Source of the DNA: Marivirga aurantiaca
GTDB lineage: Bacteria > Bacteroidota > Bacteroidia > Cytophagales > Cyclobacteriaceae
Assembly (NCBI RefSeq): GCF_016679925.1
Contig: NZ_JAEQBW010000003.1
Span: 186,001-250,000 of the forward strand
Direction of reading: 5' to 3'
Length of the DNA stretch: 64,000 nt
Of the stretch, positions 17,901 through 27,637 are shown piece after piece. The stretch's first letter is position 1. Each line of letters begins with the position of its first letter. The translations under genes and the position numbers were made by a program. The notes below the pieces were generated by a model. It was not told the origin of the DNA. It saw nothing but the letters and a program-made list of their open reading frames with translations, and did no database searches.

Positions 17901-20627
17901 ATGTTAGAGCCAAAATCTATAAGGAGAGACCCTGAACTATTGACAAGCCTGGATTATAAGGCACTTCGAAAAGAGGGCATTAAATACTTGCAAGAGCTTT
18001 CCGGTAAAATCTGGACGGATTTTAATGAACATGATCCTGGAGTTACATTGTTGGAGCAAATTTGTTATGCACTCACTGATGTTGCTTACCGTACTAATAT
18101 CAGTATTGAGAAATTGTTGTTCTACAACGATGAATACAAATCTGTTTCCGATTCAAATGCCCTCTTCGGCCCGAATGAAATTTTTCCCTGTGGACCACTG
18201 ACCTTAACAGACTACAGGATTTTGGTGATTGACAAGATTAGTGCGATTAACAATGCATGGCTTGAGCCAGTGGAGGAAAACAAGCTCGGCTTGTCTGGTT
18301 TATACAAGGTAATAGTACAGGTTTCAAATGAAACTTCAGAAGCAGATTACGGAATTATAAAGGAAAAGGTAAGGAAGCTTTTCTCAGCCAATCGAAATTT
18401 GTGTGAGGATATTGATGATGTACAAATATTACTTCCAACACCAATAAATATTGGTGCCAAAATCGATATAAAATCCGATGCTGTGGGGGAAGAGGTTTTA
18501 TCCGAACTCTTCTACCGTCTTAATAATTATTTCAACCCTGCAGTGCAGTTTCATACTTATGAAGAGCTTACTGAAAAAGGGATGCACCTGGAGAAGATTT
18601 TTGAAACCCCTTCCTTTGATCATGGCTTTATTATACCGTCTGAGCTGTACCTTAAAAATGATGAGTTTTATGTGACTAAAATTGCAGAAATTATTTCCTC
18701 AATTCCCGGTATTCGAAATGTAGAGGAATTGATAATCAAGAAAAATGGGATTAAAACCTATGGTAACTCTCTTAAAATTGACCCTGGCTATTTCGCCCAG
18801 CTGGACATCAGCCATAGCGAGGGGATAGAAATCACCAAAGGAGGCATTTCTTATGACTATGAAAAATCCACAGCTCAACATTTGTTTGAAGTGAAGCTGG
18901 ATAAACATAAAAGTGCCAATAATATGAAGTTCAAATGGCAATTTGACAAAGTTGTGAAGCCGTTTGCCTTTAACCAAATCTCCGATTTCCCTTCTATTCA
19001 AAATACCTTGCCGGGTCTTTACGGAGTAGGGCGGTATGGTTTGCCGGAAGATGCAGGTGAAGAAAGAATAGCTAAGGCAAAGCAGCTGAAAGCTTACCTG
19101 CTTATGTTTGACCAGGTACTGGCCAATCATTTGATTCAGCTACAAAAGATTAAGGACTTGTTCTCTATTGAAGATGATGGCCTTCATACCTATTATGGAA
19201 AACTGCCAATGGAATTCCCGGATTTGGAAGAACTCCTGGAAAATCCATCAAATGAGAAAATTCAGCAATTAGTAGTAGGATTTGATGATCACCTGGATAG
19301 AAAAAACAGGATACTTGATCATCTTTTAGCTAGGTTTGGGGAACGTTTTTCAGACGATTTGAGCATAAAGGTGAAAAATTTGTTTGGAGATTTGCCCAAA
19401 GAAGAGGTAGAGCAGGAGGTAATACGACTCAAATCAGGTTTTCTAAGAAACTATATTCAAATAAGCAGGGAAAGGGCCCGGGCATTTGACTATCTAAAGG
19501 ATTCCATAGACCAGGAAAATATACCGACCTTTAAAAGGCGTATCAGTTTTCTTTTGAATATCAGGGACCACCGTCAACGATCCTTGATTAGTCACTACTC
19601 CGACATGAAAATCAATATTCATGAGCCGGGAAGTAAATTAGTGACAGATGCCAAGACAGAAACGGATAAGGGTCAGGAAATCCATTACCGCCAGACAGAA
19701 GAAATAGAAGGTAAAGTAACATTTCTCATCAGGGAAAGAAAAACTTTGGAACACCTGTTTTTAAATGGGGCTAATAGGGCCAATTATCATATAATGCCTG
19801 AAACTGACTCAAAATATATAGTATTGTTTTATAGGGATAAGAAAGATTTCCCGGTAAAGCTATTTGAAGTAGAAACGGTTGAAGCCGCACAAAAAACAAT
19901 AGGGAAACTGGTAGAATGGTTTAATGAAACCAATGTTAAAACTGAAGGCTTCCATGTGATGGAACATATACTTTTGAGACCCTACGGAGTGGATGAATTC
20001 CATTTTCAAATCCTTGGCAGAGAGGATGATGTTTTATTTAAGAGTATAATTTCACATGGTTATGATGAGCAGAAATTAGTAGCTGAGGATGCTTTATTGG
20101 CTGGCTGTGATAAAGCCAATTATAAAAGGGTTCAGGTTAAATCCGGCAAACATGTAATTATTCTGAAAGATAAGCATCACCGTGAATTGGCTCGCTTAGA
20201 GGATGAGGTAGTTTCTGAAGAGGGTGCGGCAATGAAAATTGACGACCTCATTAAATACTTCCGTGAGCTTGAAAAAGATAATACTGCTTTTCAGAAGAAG
20301 ATTATTATGACTCCGGTCAAAATTGAGGAGCGTAAAGTAAGTAAGGATTTTTATAATGCCAAGATGAGTCTTGTTCTTCCTGAATGGATTCCCAGGTTTC
20401 AAAATGAGGAGTTTAGGGTATTGCTTAACAATAGTTTGAGGCAAAGTATCCCCGCACACCTGTCTGTAAAGTTTATCTGGCTTGATATGGAAGGGATGCG
20501 AAATTTTGAAGTATTGCAGAAGCAGTGGCTTGAATTGAGAAGACAACCTAATTTTGACTGGAAAAAGCTGAATATACTTTCTGCCAAATTAATCAATATC
20601 TTAACCATACCGAAAAATGGAGAATAG
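17901..20627 (+). CDS. Second large baseplate protein (Pvc12-like)
   Basis: This 908-residue protein resembles Pvc12/Afp12. The N-terminal signature is clear: LDYKALRKEGIKYLQELSGK then WTDFNEHDPGVTLLEQICYA, the motif common to baseplate J-like proteins of eCIS loci. The middle has LLARFGERFSD and a helical RNYIQISRERARAFDYL segment; the C-terminal part is beta-rich and ends with PAHLSVKFIWLD. It should form part of the wedge with the 1260-residue protein. Its stop overlaps the STAND NTPase gene by 11 nt. Confidence 0.88.
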   Translation: MLEPKSIRRDPELLTSLDYKALRKEGIKYLQELSGKIWTDFNEHDPGVTLLEQICYALTDVAYRTNISIEKLLFYNDEYKSVSDSNALFGPNEIFPCGPLTLTDYRILVIDKISAINNAWLEPVEENKLGLSGLYKVIVQVSNETSEADYGIIKEKVRKLFSANRNLCEDIDDVQILLPTPINIGAKIDIKSDAVGEEVLSELFYRLNNYFNPAVQFHTYEELTEKGMHLEKIFETPSFDHGFIIPSELYLKNDEFYVTKIAEIISSIPGIRNVEELIIKKNGIKTYGNSLKIDPGYFAQLDISHSEGIEITKGGISYDYEKSTAQHLFEVKLDKHKSANNMKFKWQFDKVVKPFAFNQISDFPSIQNTLPGLYGVGRYGLPEDAGEERIAKAKQLKAYLLMFDQVLANHLIQLQKIKDLFSIEDDGLHTYYGKLPMEFPDLEELLENPSNEKIQQLVVGFDDHLDRKNRILDHLLARFGERFSDDLSIKVKNLFGDLPKEEVEQEVIRLKSGFLRNYIQISRERARAFDYLKDSIDQENIPTFKRRISFLLNIRDHRQRSLISHYSDMKINIHEPGSKLVTDAKTETDKGQEIHYRQTEEIEGKVTFLIRERKTLEHLFLNGANRANYHIMPETDSKYIVLFYRDKKDFPVKLFEVETVEAAQKTIGKLVEWFNETNVKTEGFHVMEHILLRPYGVDEFHFQILGREDDVLFKSIISHGYDEQKLVAEDALLAGCDKANYKRVQVKSGKHVIILKDKHHRELARLEDEVVSEEGAAMKIDDLIKYFRELEKDNTAFQKKIIMTPVKIEERKVSKDFYNAKMSLVLPEWIPRFQNEEFRVLLNNSLRQSIPAHLSVKFIWLDMEGMRNFEVLQKQWLELRRQPNFDWKKLNILSAKLINILTIPKNGE

Positions 20628-22689
20628 CAACCGTAAGGGCCATGGATCAAATGTAAATCCGTTTCCAGGTTTAAAACCCTATGAAGTGGAGGACAGCCAT
20701 TTCTACTATTCTTATGGATACCGTACGGATGATATCCTTTCCAGATTGCGTGAAAACAGGTTTATCACCCTTGTAGGAGATGCGGGTAGTGGTAAAGCCT
20801 CTTTGGTCAATTGTGCCATTATACCCACCCTTCTGGATGGTTTTGCAGGAAAGGGTGGTGATAAATGGAAATATGTGGTTTTTCGACCGGGTACCAACCC
20901 TTTGAAAAACATGGCCATTGCACTTGCCAATTCAAAGATTTTTCTAAAAGGAGGTAAAATAGAGCCTAATTTTGCTGATCAGCTAAATGAAATACTTCGT
21001 GAGAATGTACAGGGACTATTAAATGTTTTTGATAAGTATAAATTAGAAGAGGAGCATAACCTGCTTATTTTCATTGATGATTTCGAAGATATATTTGCTT
21101 ACGAAGAGCTTTACGAAAGTGAAGAAGATAAACTCCTTTTTATCAATCTGATTTTAAAATTTATCAGGCGTAGCAACCATCCGGTGTATCTGGTGATGGC
21201 ACTTTCTTCAGATTTCCTGAGCGAATCCTCTCAATACTCCGGCCTTCCTGAGGTGATTAATGATAGCCAATACATGATTCCCAAAATGGACGCATCCCAC
21301 CTTGGTAAAATAATTGTCCATGCCTTTAAAAGTGCCGGTATCAGGGTTGAATCAGCCTTAATTGAAACAATATTGCAGGATTTTAAAGAGCATCAGGCCA
21401 ATAATTACCAGTTGCAATATTTACTCAAATCCATGGTAGATCTGTGGTTAAGTAGTGTAAAAACCTCCGATGAACTATTGACTATTGAATTCTATAAAAA
21501 AGCCGGAGGTCTTGAAGGGGCTATTAATAAAGATGCTGAGCAGCTTTATTCTGTACTAAATAAAGTTCAGAAAAGAATATGTACGTGCCTCTTTAAGAGC
21601 ATTGCACAAGTGGGAGAAAACGAAAGGACAAGGGCAGTGGCTGTAGAGGATGTGAGTAAGGTGGCCGGATGTTCCATCAATCAGCTAATAGAAGTGATTG
21701 ACCTCTTTACTTTAGAAGGACTGGAGCTTATTGAAATAATTGAGACATACGATATAGAAGAGCGACTTGATTCACTGGATGACCTGCTCGACAATCCTTT
21801 TTCTCAGGTAAACAAATATTCTAAAATTACCCTTCGCAATGTAGAATTGATGGAAAGCTGGCCACGCCTAAAGCATTGGGTAGAGGAGGAACAAAAATAT
21901 GCCGGTATTTATATCCGGTTAGCCAATTCGGCTGCTTTGTTCAGACAAGACAAGAAAGGCTACTTCATGAACCCTGAACTCCAGGTAGCATTGGACTGGT
22001 ACCAGCGGGAAAAGCCGGGGAAAGCATGGGCGAAGCGCTATCCGGGAAATTTTGAAAATGCCATTGAATACTTATTGCTGAGCCAGCAAAATTATCAGGA
22101 TGCACTTAGGCAGGAGAGATTAAGACAGGAACAAAAGAAAAAACGGGATAAACAATTCAGAATTGTCCTGATAATAGCCAGTATTATTTCACTTTCTTTG
22201 GCTGGTTGGGCCTACAATGAGAAAATGCATGTAGAAAAAGCCCATAAATTAACTGAAGCAGAATCTAAAAAACTCGGGTTTATTCAGGATTTAGATTCTT
22301 TAAAGGTAATATATATTGATGCATTGCAAGATATGGATTCTGCCCATATCGATCAACTCCGTAGGGAGGCAAGAAGGTTAAATAAAACTTCTAACTCCTC
22401 AATGAGAGAATTTCTTCATTTTGCAGAAATAATGATAGAAAGGGATTCTTTATGTAAGAAAGGGTTAAAATCAAAGATTTCACAAATACAGAAAGTCCTG
22501 AACTTTTGGAGTAAGGAATGGAATACCATTGATGTTCATATGGATAGTATTAATAATGAACATGCAGTTTTATTCGAAGGGTTCTGTGATTCCCTGAAAA
22601 AGCACTGTGCTTGTCAGTGGGAAATGCTTACTTCAATTAATTATCAATGCACTCCCCCAAGCCGGGAGAATTTGAAAGATTGCAAATAG
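20617..22689 (+). CDS. Membrane-anchored STAND-type NTPase (nSTAND1-like)
   Basis: The N-terminus NPFPGLKPYEVEDSHFYYSY is the lead-in of novel-STAND NTPases. The P-loop is GDAGSGKAS (54-62), with Ala61 where Ser/Thr normally follows the Lys. A Walker B-like strand reads LLIFIDDFEDIF, and helical winged-helix-type segments follow (about 350-420). A basic stretch precedes one transmembrane helix (about 514-533), then a coiled-coil C-terminal part with several Cys. STAND proteins are sensor/switch NTPases. The gene overlaps the last baseplate gene by 11 nt, so it is part of the CIS operon. Confidence 0.78.
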   Translation: MENSNRKGHGSNVNPFPGLKPYEVEDSHFYYSYGYRTDDILSRLRENRFITLVGDAGSGKASLVNCAIIPTLLDGFAGKGGDKWKYVVFRPGTNPLKNMAIALANSKIFLKGGKIEPNFADQLNEILRENVQGLLNVFDKYKLEEEHNLLIFIDDFEDIFAYEELYESEEDKLLFINLILKFIRRSNHPVYLVMALSSDFLSESSQYSGLPEVINDSQYMIPKMDASHLGKIIVHAFKSAGIRVESALIETILQDFKEHQANNYQLQYLLKSMVDLWLSSVKTSDELLTIEFYKKAGGLEGAINKDAEQLYSVLNKVQKRICTCLFKSIAQVGENERTRAVAVEDVSKVAGCSINQLIEVIDLFTLEGLELIEIIETYDIEERLDSLDDLLDNPFSQVNKYSKITLRNVELMESWPRLKHWVEEEQKYAGIYIRLANSAALFRQDKKGYFMNPELQVALDWYQREKPGKAWAKRYPGNFENAIEYLLLSQQNYQDALRQERLRQEQKKKRDKQFRIVLIIASIISLSLAGWAYNEKMHVEKAHKLTEAESKKLGFIQDLDSLKVIYIDALQDMDSAHIDQLRREARRLNKTSNSSMREFLHFAEIMIERDSLCKKGLKSKISQIQKVLNFWSKEWNTIDVHMDSINNEHAVLFEGFCDSLKKHCACQWEMLTSINYQCTPPSRENLKDCK

Positions 22690-22798
22690 TTGAGAGAGTC
22701 TTTTTACGGAACTGATGTGTCAACAAATAGAAATACAGGAAGCAGTGGTATTGAAAATTTTGGATTATCATATTGATTAGATAAAATGAAATGAGTAT

Positions 22799-22812
22799 CC
22801 CGAGTACTCGGG
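22799..22812. repeat. Perfect 14-bp palindrome
   Basis: The sequence cccgagtactcggg is its own reverse complement. It begins the repeat-rich gap after the CIS operon, directly before the first part of the split intergenic repeat. It could form a cruciform or bind a dimeric protein. Confidence 0.6.
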
Positions 22813-22818
22813 ACCAAT

Positions 22819-22990
22819 CGAGGATGAATATCAATTTTACGAATTCTCCCGAAGGGATCCCTTTGGGGCATAGCCTGCCCCGACTAATCGGGGTGACCGT
22901 TAAAAAAAAAAATTATCTACACATGAAATGAGCATAAATTTTAAAATCCTTAACATACCAACCTAGGATGAATAAAATTTATTGAATTCC
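22819..22990. repeat. Intergenic repeat, right copy, in two parts
   Basis: Part A (22819-22871, cgaggatgaat to ggggcat) matches the right half of the repeat at 4873-4958. Part B (22928-22990, atgagcataaattttaaaat to gaattcc) matches its left half. Between them lies a hairpin, ccccga / tcggga-type (22878-22883 with 22888-22893, loop ctaa). The gap from 22690 to 23019 otherwise holds no gene. Confidence 0.7.
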
Positions 22991-23019
22991 ATGTGACTAA
23001 TGGAAATAAACATATACAC

Positions 23020-23979
23020 ATGAAAGCTGCAGTCTATAAAAAGTATGGATCACCGGATGTCCTCAATATCACTGAAGTGGAAAAGCCTGATCCTAATGAC
23101 AATGAGGTACTGATAAGGGTATTTGCATCAACAGTTAACAGGACAGATTGTGCGATGTTGAGGGCAAGGCCATTTATCATGCGTTTCTTCACAGGCTTGT
23201 TCAACCCTAAAAAAACCATTCCCGGAACTGATTTTGCAGGAATGGTTGAGGCTGTTGGGAAAAATGTGGTATCCTTTACACCGGGGGATAAGGTTTTTGG
23301 TTTTGATGATACCGGGGTAATGTCACATGCTCAATACATGGTATTTCCTGAAAACAAGGCATTGGCCACAATACCTGAAAACACCTCATATGAGCAAGCC
23401 GCAGCAAGTTTGGAGGGTGCTCATTATGCTTATAATTTCATTAATAAAGTGAAGATAGCTAAAGGGAGTGAAGTATTAGTAAATGGTGCAACCGGAGCTA
23501 TTGGCTCTGCAATGGTTCAGCTTCTTAAGTATTTTGAAGCTAGCATAACTGCTGTGGGCAATACGAAAAACCTGGATTTATTAAAATCAATCGGAGCTGA
23601 TAAAGTAGTTGATTACACGGAACAGGATTTCACACAATCAGCTGAAAAGTATGATTTTGTGTTTGATGCAGTGGGCAAAAGCTCTTTCAAAAAATGCAAA
23701 CCATTGCTGAAGCCTCTTGGGGTATATATATCCTCAGAGCTGGGGGGTAGGGTTCAGAATCTTTTTCTTGCATTGGTTACTCCATGGTTTGGAGGTAAAA
23801 AAGTAAAATTTCCATTGCCAACAGATATCAAGGGTAGTGTGTTATTGATGAAAAAATTGATGGAGGAAAATAGGTTTAAAGCCGTAATAGATAGAAAATA
23901 TCCATTGGATGAAATTGCAGACGCATTTAGGTATGTAGAAACCGGGGAGAAAACGGGTAACGTGGTCATCATACAATAG
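23020..23979 (+). CDS. Zinc-independent MDR quinone oxidoreductase-like enzyme
   Basis: This 319-residue medium-chain dehydrogenase/reductase starts at MKAAVYKKYGSPDVL, the usual family start; an in-frame GTG at 22993 only adds nine residues encoded by repeat-like sequence, so ATG at 23020 is preferred. The GroES-like domain lacks the catalytic-zinc ligands. The Rossmann domain has the nucleotide motif GATGAIGSAM (near residue 152). Such enzymes reduce quinones or enones with NADPH. It stands alone after the CIS locus. Confidence 0.85.
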   Translation: MKAAVYKKYGSPDVLNITEVEKPDPNDNEVLIRVFASTVNRTDCAMLRARPFIMRFFTGLFNPKKTIPGTDFAGMVEAVGKNVVSFTPGDKVFGFDDTGVMSHAQYMVFPENKALATIPENTSYEQAAASLEGAHYAYNFINKVKIAKGSEVLVNGATGAIGSAMVQLLKYFEASITAVGNTKNLDLLKSIGADKVVDYTEQDFTQSAEKYDFVFDAVGKSSFKKCKPLLKPLGVYISSELGGRVQNLFLALVTPWFGGKKVKFPLPTDIKGSVLLMKKLMEENRFKAVIDRKYPLDEIADAFRYVETGEKTGNVVIIQ

Positions 23980-24244
23980 CTTTAACCCTGCCGGAAAATA
24001 AACAACTATTTTTATGACACAAATAACCGCCCTCGATTGTATTTAAATTATGGTAGTGAATAAAAGAAGTAAAATTTAATTATTGCCTTTTTCTATTGAA
24101 GAATGCCATTTTAATATTCATGATTGGCTTGTGGTTAATTATTTGTGATGATAGTCATGATCTAAAAAAACTATCAATTTTTCGCTTTCCGCCAATACTT
24201 AGCTATTTTTATTCCACTAAAAACCATCTCTATATTTCCATTAA

Positions 24245-27200
24245 ATGACATTAACGGATCCTGCTTCTAATTCCACCACCCCTCAGCACCGACTGATCAT
24301 TCAATTGGATGAACCGGAAAGTTTGTCCTGGAAAAAGTTACCACCGGAAATTAAAGGTGCTGATTTCGTAGAATCGGGAAGAATTTTCCCAGCAGAGATT
24401 AAATTGAACGAGGCTGTTTTTGATCTGGAAATTACCCGTGAATTATGTATTATTGTCTCAGTACTTCTGGAGGCAAATCAACTGATGCTTTTATGTGATT
24501 GTGGGGCGGAGGGAAGTAAAGCGTGTTCTTATCAAATCCAGGTTTTAAACGCCTTGTGTAAACAAAAGGAGTTGCAGGTTTTCTTTAACAAAACAGTAAG
24601 AGACAATAAACTCAGAACAGCGGCTTTAGATTTTGGCTTGGAAGCAGAGGTCAATCTTGATCAGCACTTTAAGATAGAATTGAAAACCGGCAGGCTTTTT
24701 ATTGAGCCGATTAAGCCGGAGATTATTTCTGTCACCAAAGAAAGTATTTACAGACTGCAGCAACAGATTCAGCCCCAGGAAAGTATTGTAGAAAGCAATC
24801 AGGATCCTGAAAGTCGGTTCATCGTGCTAAGGCAGCATAAATTCTACCATCATTTAATCATAGAATTGTATCACGGACAAAAAACTGAAAAAGGGAAGCT
24901 TAAAAATCCGTTGGTATTGCTCGATGCTCAAAAATATCTTTGGAAGAGCTCAGATCCTGTTAAGATGAAATTTTTCATGGCATTGAGTAGGTTTCAAAAT
25001 CGTTCTGAAGGTTTACTGGCTGAGGAAGATCTTGCGGCACTCAAGGCAATCGTAGAAAACCCCCTGCAATATCCTTTTTATTTCCATCAGCCGGAAAAAT
25101 CTGAAAATGTGATAGCATCAGCCCTTCAGCCAGTTAAAATAGCCATGCTTCCTGAAGAACCAGTGATTACGGTTTCAAAATCAGAAGCAGCCTATGAAAT
25201 TTCTGCTTCTGTTAAAGTTGGAGAAAGCACTTATTCCTTGAATGAAATAGCTGTTCAGTATAATTACTTTTTAAAAATTGAAGAAGTATTGTGCCTGATA
25301 GAGAACCTGCAATTGATTCGAACCCTTCAACAATTGTTTGAGCAAAAGGGAAGCTTGCTGGTTTACCCCTCTAAATTTAATGCTTTTAAGGAAGGATTGC
25401 TCAATCAACTTGAGGACAAAATTAAAATTGACTACCAATACATCCCGCAGGCAACACCGCAGCAACTAGCGTGGGGAAGTTTTGATACGGACAGAGAACG
25501 CATCATTTACTTGTCTGATTTTGGTAGTCATGTAATGATCATTCCCGTGATGCGCTACAGCGACATGGAAATTTCGGTTCGTAGCAAACGCCAGGTCTAT
25601 GGAACAGATCAGAAGGGTAAAATTTTCCTGGTAAAGCGAGATGCTGCTGAGGAGGATAAGTTAATTTCTTTACTGATTAAACAGCATCCTGATTTTGAAG
25701 GGCAATTGGATTATCCTTTGGAATATTTCTATTTGCATAAAAGATATTTTCTGGATGAAGAGTGGTTTCTCAATACTTTTGAGGAGTGGGGTAATCATCA
25801 AATTCGCGTTTTAGGATTTAATGAAATCAGAAATAATAAGTTTAATCCTAATAAAATTAAGGTTGATATTAAAGTTTTAAGTGGGATCAACTGGTTTAAT
25901 GCTGAGGTAGATGTGAAATTTGGAAAACAAAAGGCTAGTTTGAAAAAGATACATCTTGCTGTTAAGAACAAGCGCAATTATGTGCTGTTAGATGATGGCA
26001 CGCAGGGCATTATTCCTAAAGAATGGATAGAGAAATTTAAACAATATTTTATTGCTGCCGATATCTCAGATGATGATCATTTGACACTACAAAAGGTGAA
26101 CTTTAGCCAGATTGAAGAACTTTTCGAAGAAGAAATGCTGGATAATTCTGTAAAAAGAGAGCTGGCATTATACCGTGAGAAGGCAGAGGATTTTACAAAA
26201 ATTCAAAAAGTAAAAGTACCTGCCGGGCTAAATGGCAAGCTCAGAGGATACCAAAAGGAAGGGCTAAACTGGTTAAATTTCCTGGATGATTTTAATTTTG
26301 GTGGTTGTCTTGCAGATGATATGGGACTTGGTAAATCCGTGCAGATCATTGCTTTTGTGCTGTTACAAAAGCAAAAAAGAGGGCAAAATACTAACTTACT
26401 GGTAGTGCCTACTACTCTTATTTTCAATTGGAAAGCTGAAATTGAGAAGTTTGCTCCTGATCTAAAAGTGCTCATTCTTCGGGGACCGGAAAGAAGCAGG
26501 GAAACAACCCATTATGCTAATTTTGACATCATTCTGACCTCTTACACCACATTGCTGACGGACGTAAATTTCCTGAAAAGCTATATTTTCAATTATATCT
26601 TTTTGGATGAATCTCAACAGATCAAAAACCCTGAATCGCAGCGTTATAAGGCAGTAAAGTTGCTCCAATCGAGGAATAAAATTGCCATTACGGGCACTCC
26701 TGTGGAGAATAATACTTTTGATTTGTATAGTCAGTTTTCTTTTGCCTGCCCCGGCCTATTAGGGAGCAAAAGATACTTTAAGGAGATTTATTCAGCACCC
26801 ATCGATCAATTCAAAGACAGTAAAAGAGCACAAGATCTCCAGCAAAAAATCCGCCCATTCTTGTTAAGAAGAACCAAGCGGGAGGTAGCAAAAGAACTCC
26901 CGGAGAAAACAGAAACCATATTATATTGCGAGATGCAGGAGCAGCAACGAGCCATTTATGATGCATATGAGAAGGAGTTCAGAGAGTACATTTCTGCAAA
27001 AAATGAAGAAGAACTGGATAAAAACAGGATGAATGTACTTCGGGGATTAACGAAGCTAAGGCAGATTTGTAACTCCACTAAACTCCTGAGCGATGGTACT
27101 TTTGCAGAGGAGCATCCGAGTGCCAAAATAGAGGCTTTAATGGAACAGATTGAAGATAATGCACCCCACCACAAAATGTTAGTTTTTTCTCAGTTTGTTT

Positions 27201-27622
27201 CCATGCTTAGTTTAATTCAAGTGGAATTACAGGAAAAGGGGATTGGCTATGTAAAATTAACTGGCAGTACAAAAAATAGAGAAGTGGTAGTGGAGCAATT
27301 TCAAAAGCAGCATAATATTCGAGTATTCCTGATCAGTTTGAAAGCAGGTGGTACAGGTTTAAATTTAGAGCAGGCTAATTACGTATATTTGGTCGATCCC
27401 TGGTGGAATCCGGCTGTAGAAAATCAAGCGATTGACAGAGTTCATCGCATCGGGCAAGTTAAAAATGTTACTGTCATCAGAATGATCTGCCCTGATACGG
27501 TCGAGGAAAAAATTATGAGGCTGCAAGCTGGTAAGAAGCAATTAGCTGGTGAATTGATTGTGGAAGATGCTTCGTTTTTGAAATCTCTGAATAAACAAGA
27601 ATTGTTAGGTTTTTTGAGTTGA
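24245..27622 (+). CDS. SNF2-family helicase-like ATPase
   Basis: This 1125-residue Swi2/Snf2 ATPase has an N-terminal half (1-640) that is beta/alpha-mixed and family-specific. The motor begins near 665: LRGYQKEGLNWL (Q-like motif), DDMGLGKSVQ (motif I, ~690), DESQQIKNPESQ in place of DEAH (motif II, ~788), ITGTPVEN (motif III), and in the second lobe FSQFVSML, SLKAGGTGLNL and DRVHRIGQ (motifs IV-VI). It moves on double-stranded DNA using ATP. A free-standing gene of core-genome type; no restriction or defence partner is adjacent. Confidence 0.92.
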   Translation: MTLTDPASNSTTPQHRLIIQLDEPESLSWKKLPPEIKGADFVESGRIFPAEIKLNEAVFDLEITRELCIIVSVLLEANQLMLLCDCGAEGSKACSYQIQVLNALCKQKELQVFFNKTVRDNKLRTAALDFGLEAEVNLDQHFKIELKTGRLFIEPIKPEIISVTKESIYRLQQQIQPQESIVESNQDPESRFIVLRQHKFYHHLIIELYHGQKTEKGKLKNPLVLLDAQKYLWKSSDPVKMKFFMALSRFQNRSEGLLAEEDLAALKAIVENPLQYPFYFHQPEKSENVIASALQPVKIAMLPEEPVITVSKSEAAYEISASVKVGESTYSLNEIAVQYNYFLKIEEVLCLIENLQLIRTLQQLFEQKGSLLVYPSKFNAFKEGLLNQLEDKIKIDYQYIPQATPQQLAWGSFDTDRERIIYLSDFGSHVMIIPVMRYSDMEISVRSKRQVYGTDQKGKIFLVKRDAAEEDKLISLLIKQHPDFEGQLDYPLEYFYLHKRYFLDEEWFLNTFEEWGNHQIRVLGFNEIRNNKFNPNKIKVDIKVLSGINWFNAEVDVKFGKQKASLKKIHLAVKNKRNYVLLDDGTQGIIPKEWIEKFKQYFIAADISDDDHLTLQKVNFSQIEELFEEEMLDNSVKRELALYREKAEDFTKIQKVKVPAGLNGKLRGYQKEGLNWLNFLDDFNFGGCLADDMGLGKSVQIIAFVLLQKQKRGQNTNLLVVPTTLIFNWKAEIEKFAPDLKVLILRGPERSRETTHYANFDIILTSYTTLLTDVNFLKSYIFNYIFLDESQQIKNPESQRYKAVKLLQSRNKIAITGTPVENNTFDLYSQFSFACPGLLGSKRYFKEIYSAPIDQFKDSKRAQDLQQKIRPFLLRRTKREVAKELPEKTETILYCEMQEQQRAIYDAYEKEFREYISAKNEEELDKNRMNVLRGLTKLRQICNSTKLLSDGTFAEEHPSAKIEALMEQIEDNAPHHKMLVFSQFVSMLSLIQVELQEKGIGYVKLTGSTKNREVVVEQFQKQHNIRVFLISLKAGGTGLNLEQANYVYLVDPWWNPAVENQAIDRVHRIGQVKNVTVIRMICPDTVEEKIMRLQAGKKQLAGELIVEDASFLKSLNKQELLGFLS

Positions 27623-27637
27623 GCATTCAGTGTAAAC

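Larger units (their letters stand above)
5276..22689 (+). other. Contractile injection system (eCIS/PVC-like) gene cluster
   Basis: Fourteen co-directional genes encode a phage-tail-like contractile machine: cap (DUF4255), a 341-residue protein, sheath, two tubes, DUF5908-like protein, LysM tube protein, VgrG-like spike, PAAR tip, gp25 wedge, two large baseplate proteins, a fibre-like protein and a STAND NTPase. No capsid, portal, terminase or integrase genes are present, so this is not a prophage. No TssJ, TssL, TssM or ClpV are present, so it is not a canonical type VI system. There is one sheath gene rather than the three of PVC/Afp. Confidence 0.9.

Noticed and set aside
5276-22689. Reading the tail-like gene cluster as a prophage
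   Set aside because: There are no capsid, portal, terminase, head-maturation, integrase or lysis genes, and the DUF4255 cap, LysM tube protein and PAAR spike order are those of a CIS.
22993-23019. GTG start for the quinone-oxidoreductase-like gene
   Set aside because: The extra nine residues are coded by repeat-like DNA, and MKAAVYKKYG at 23020 is the standard family start.
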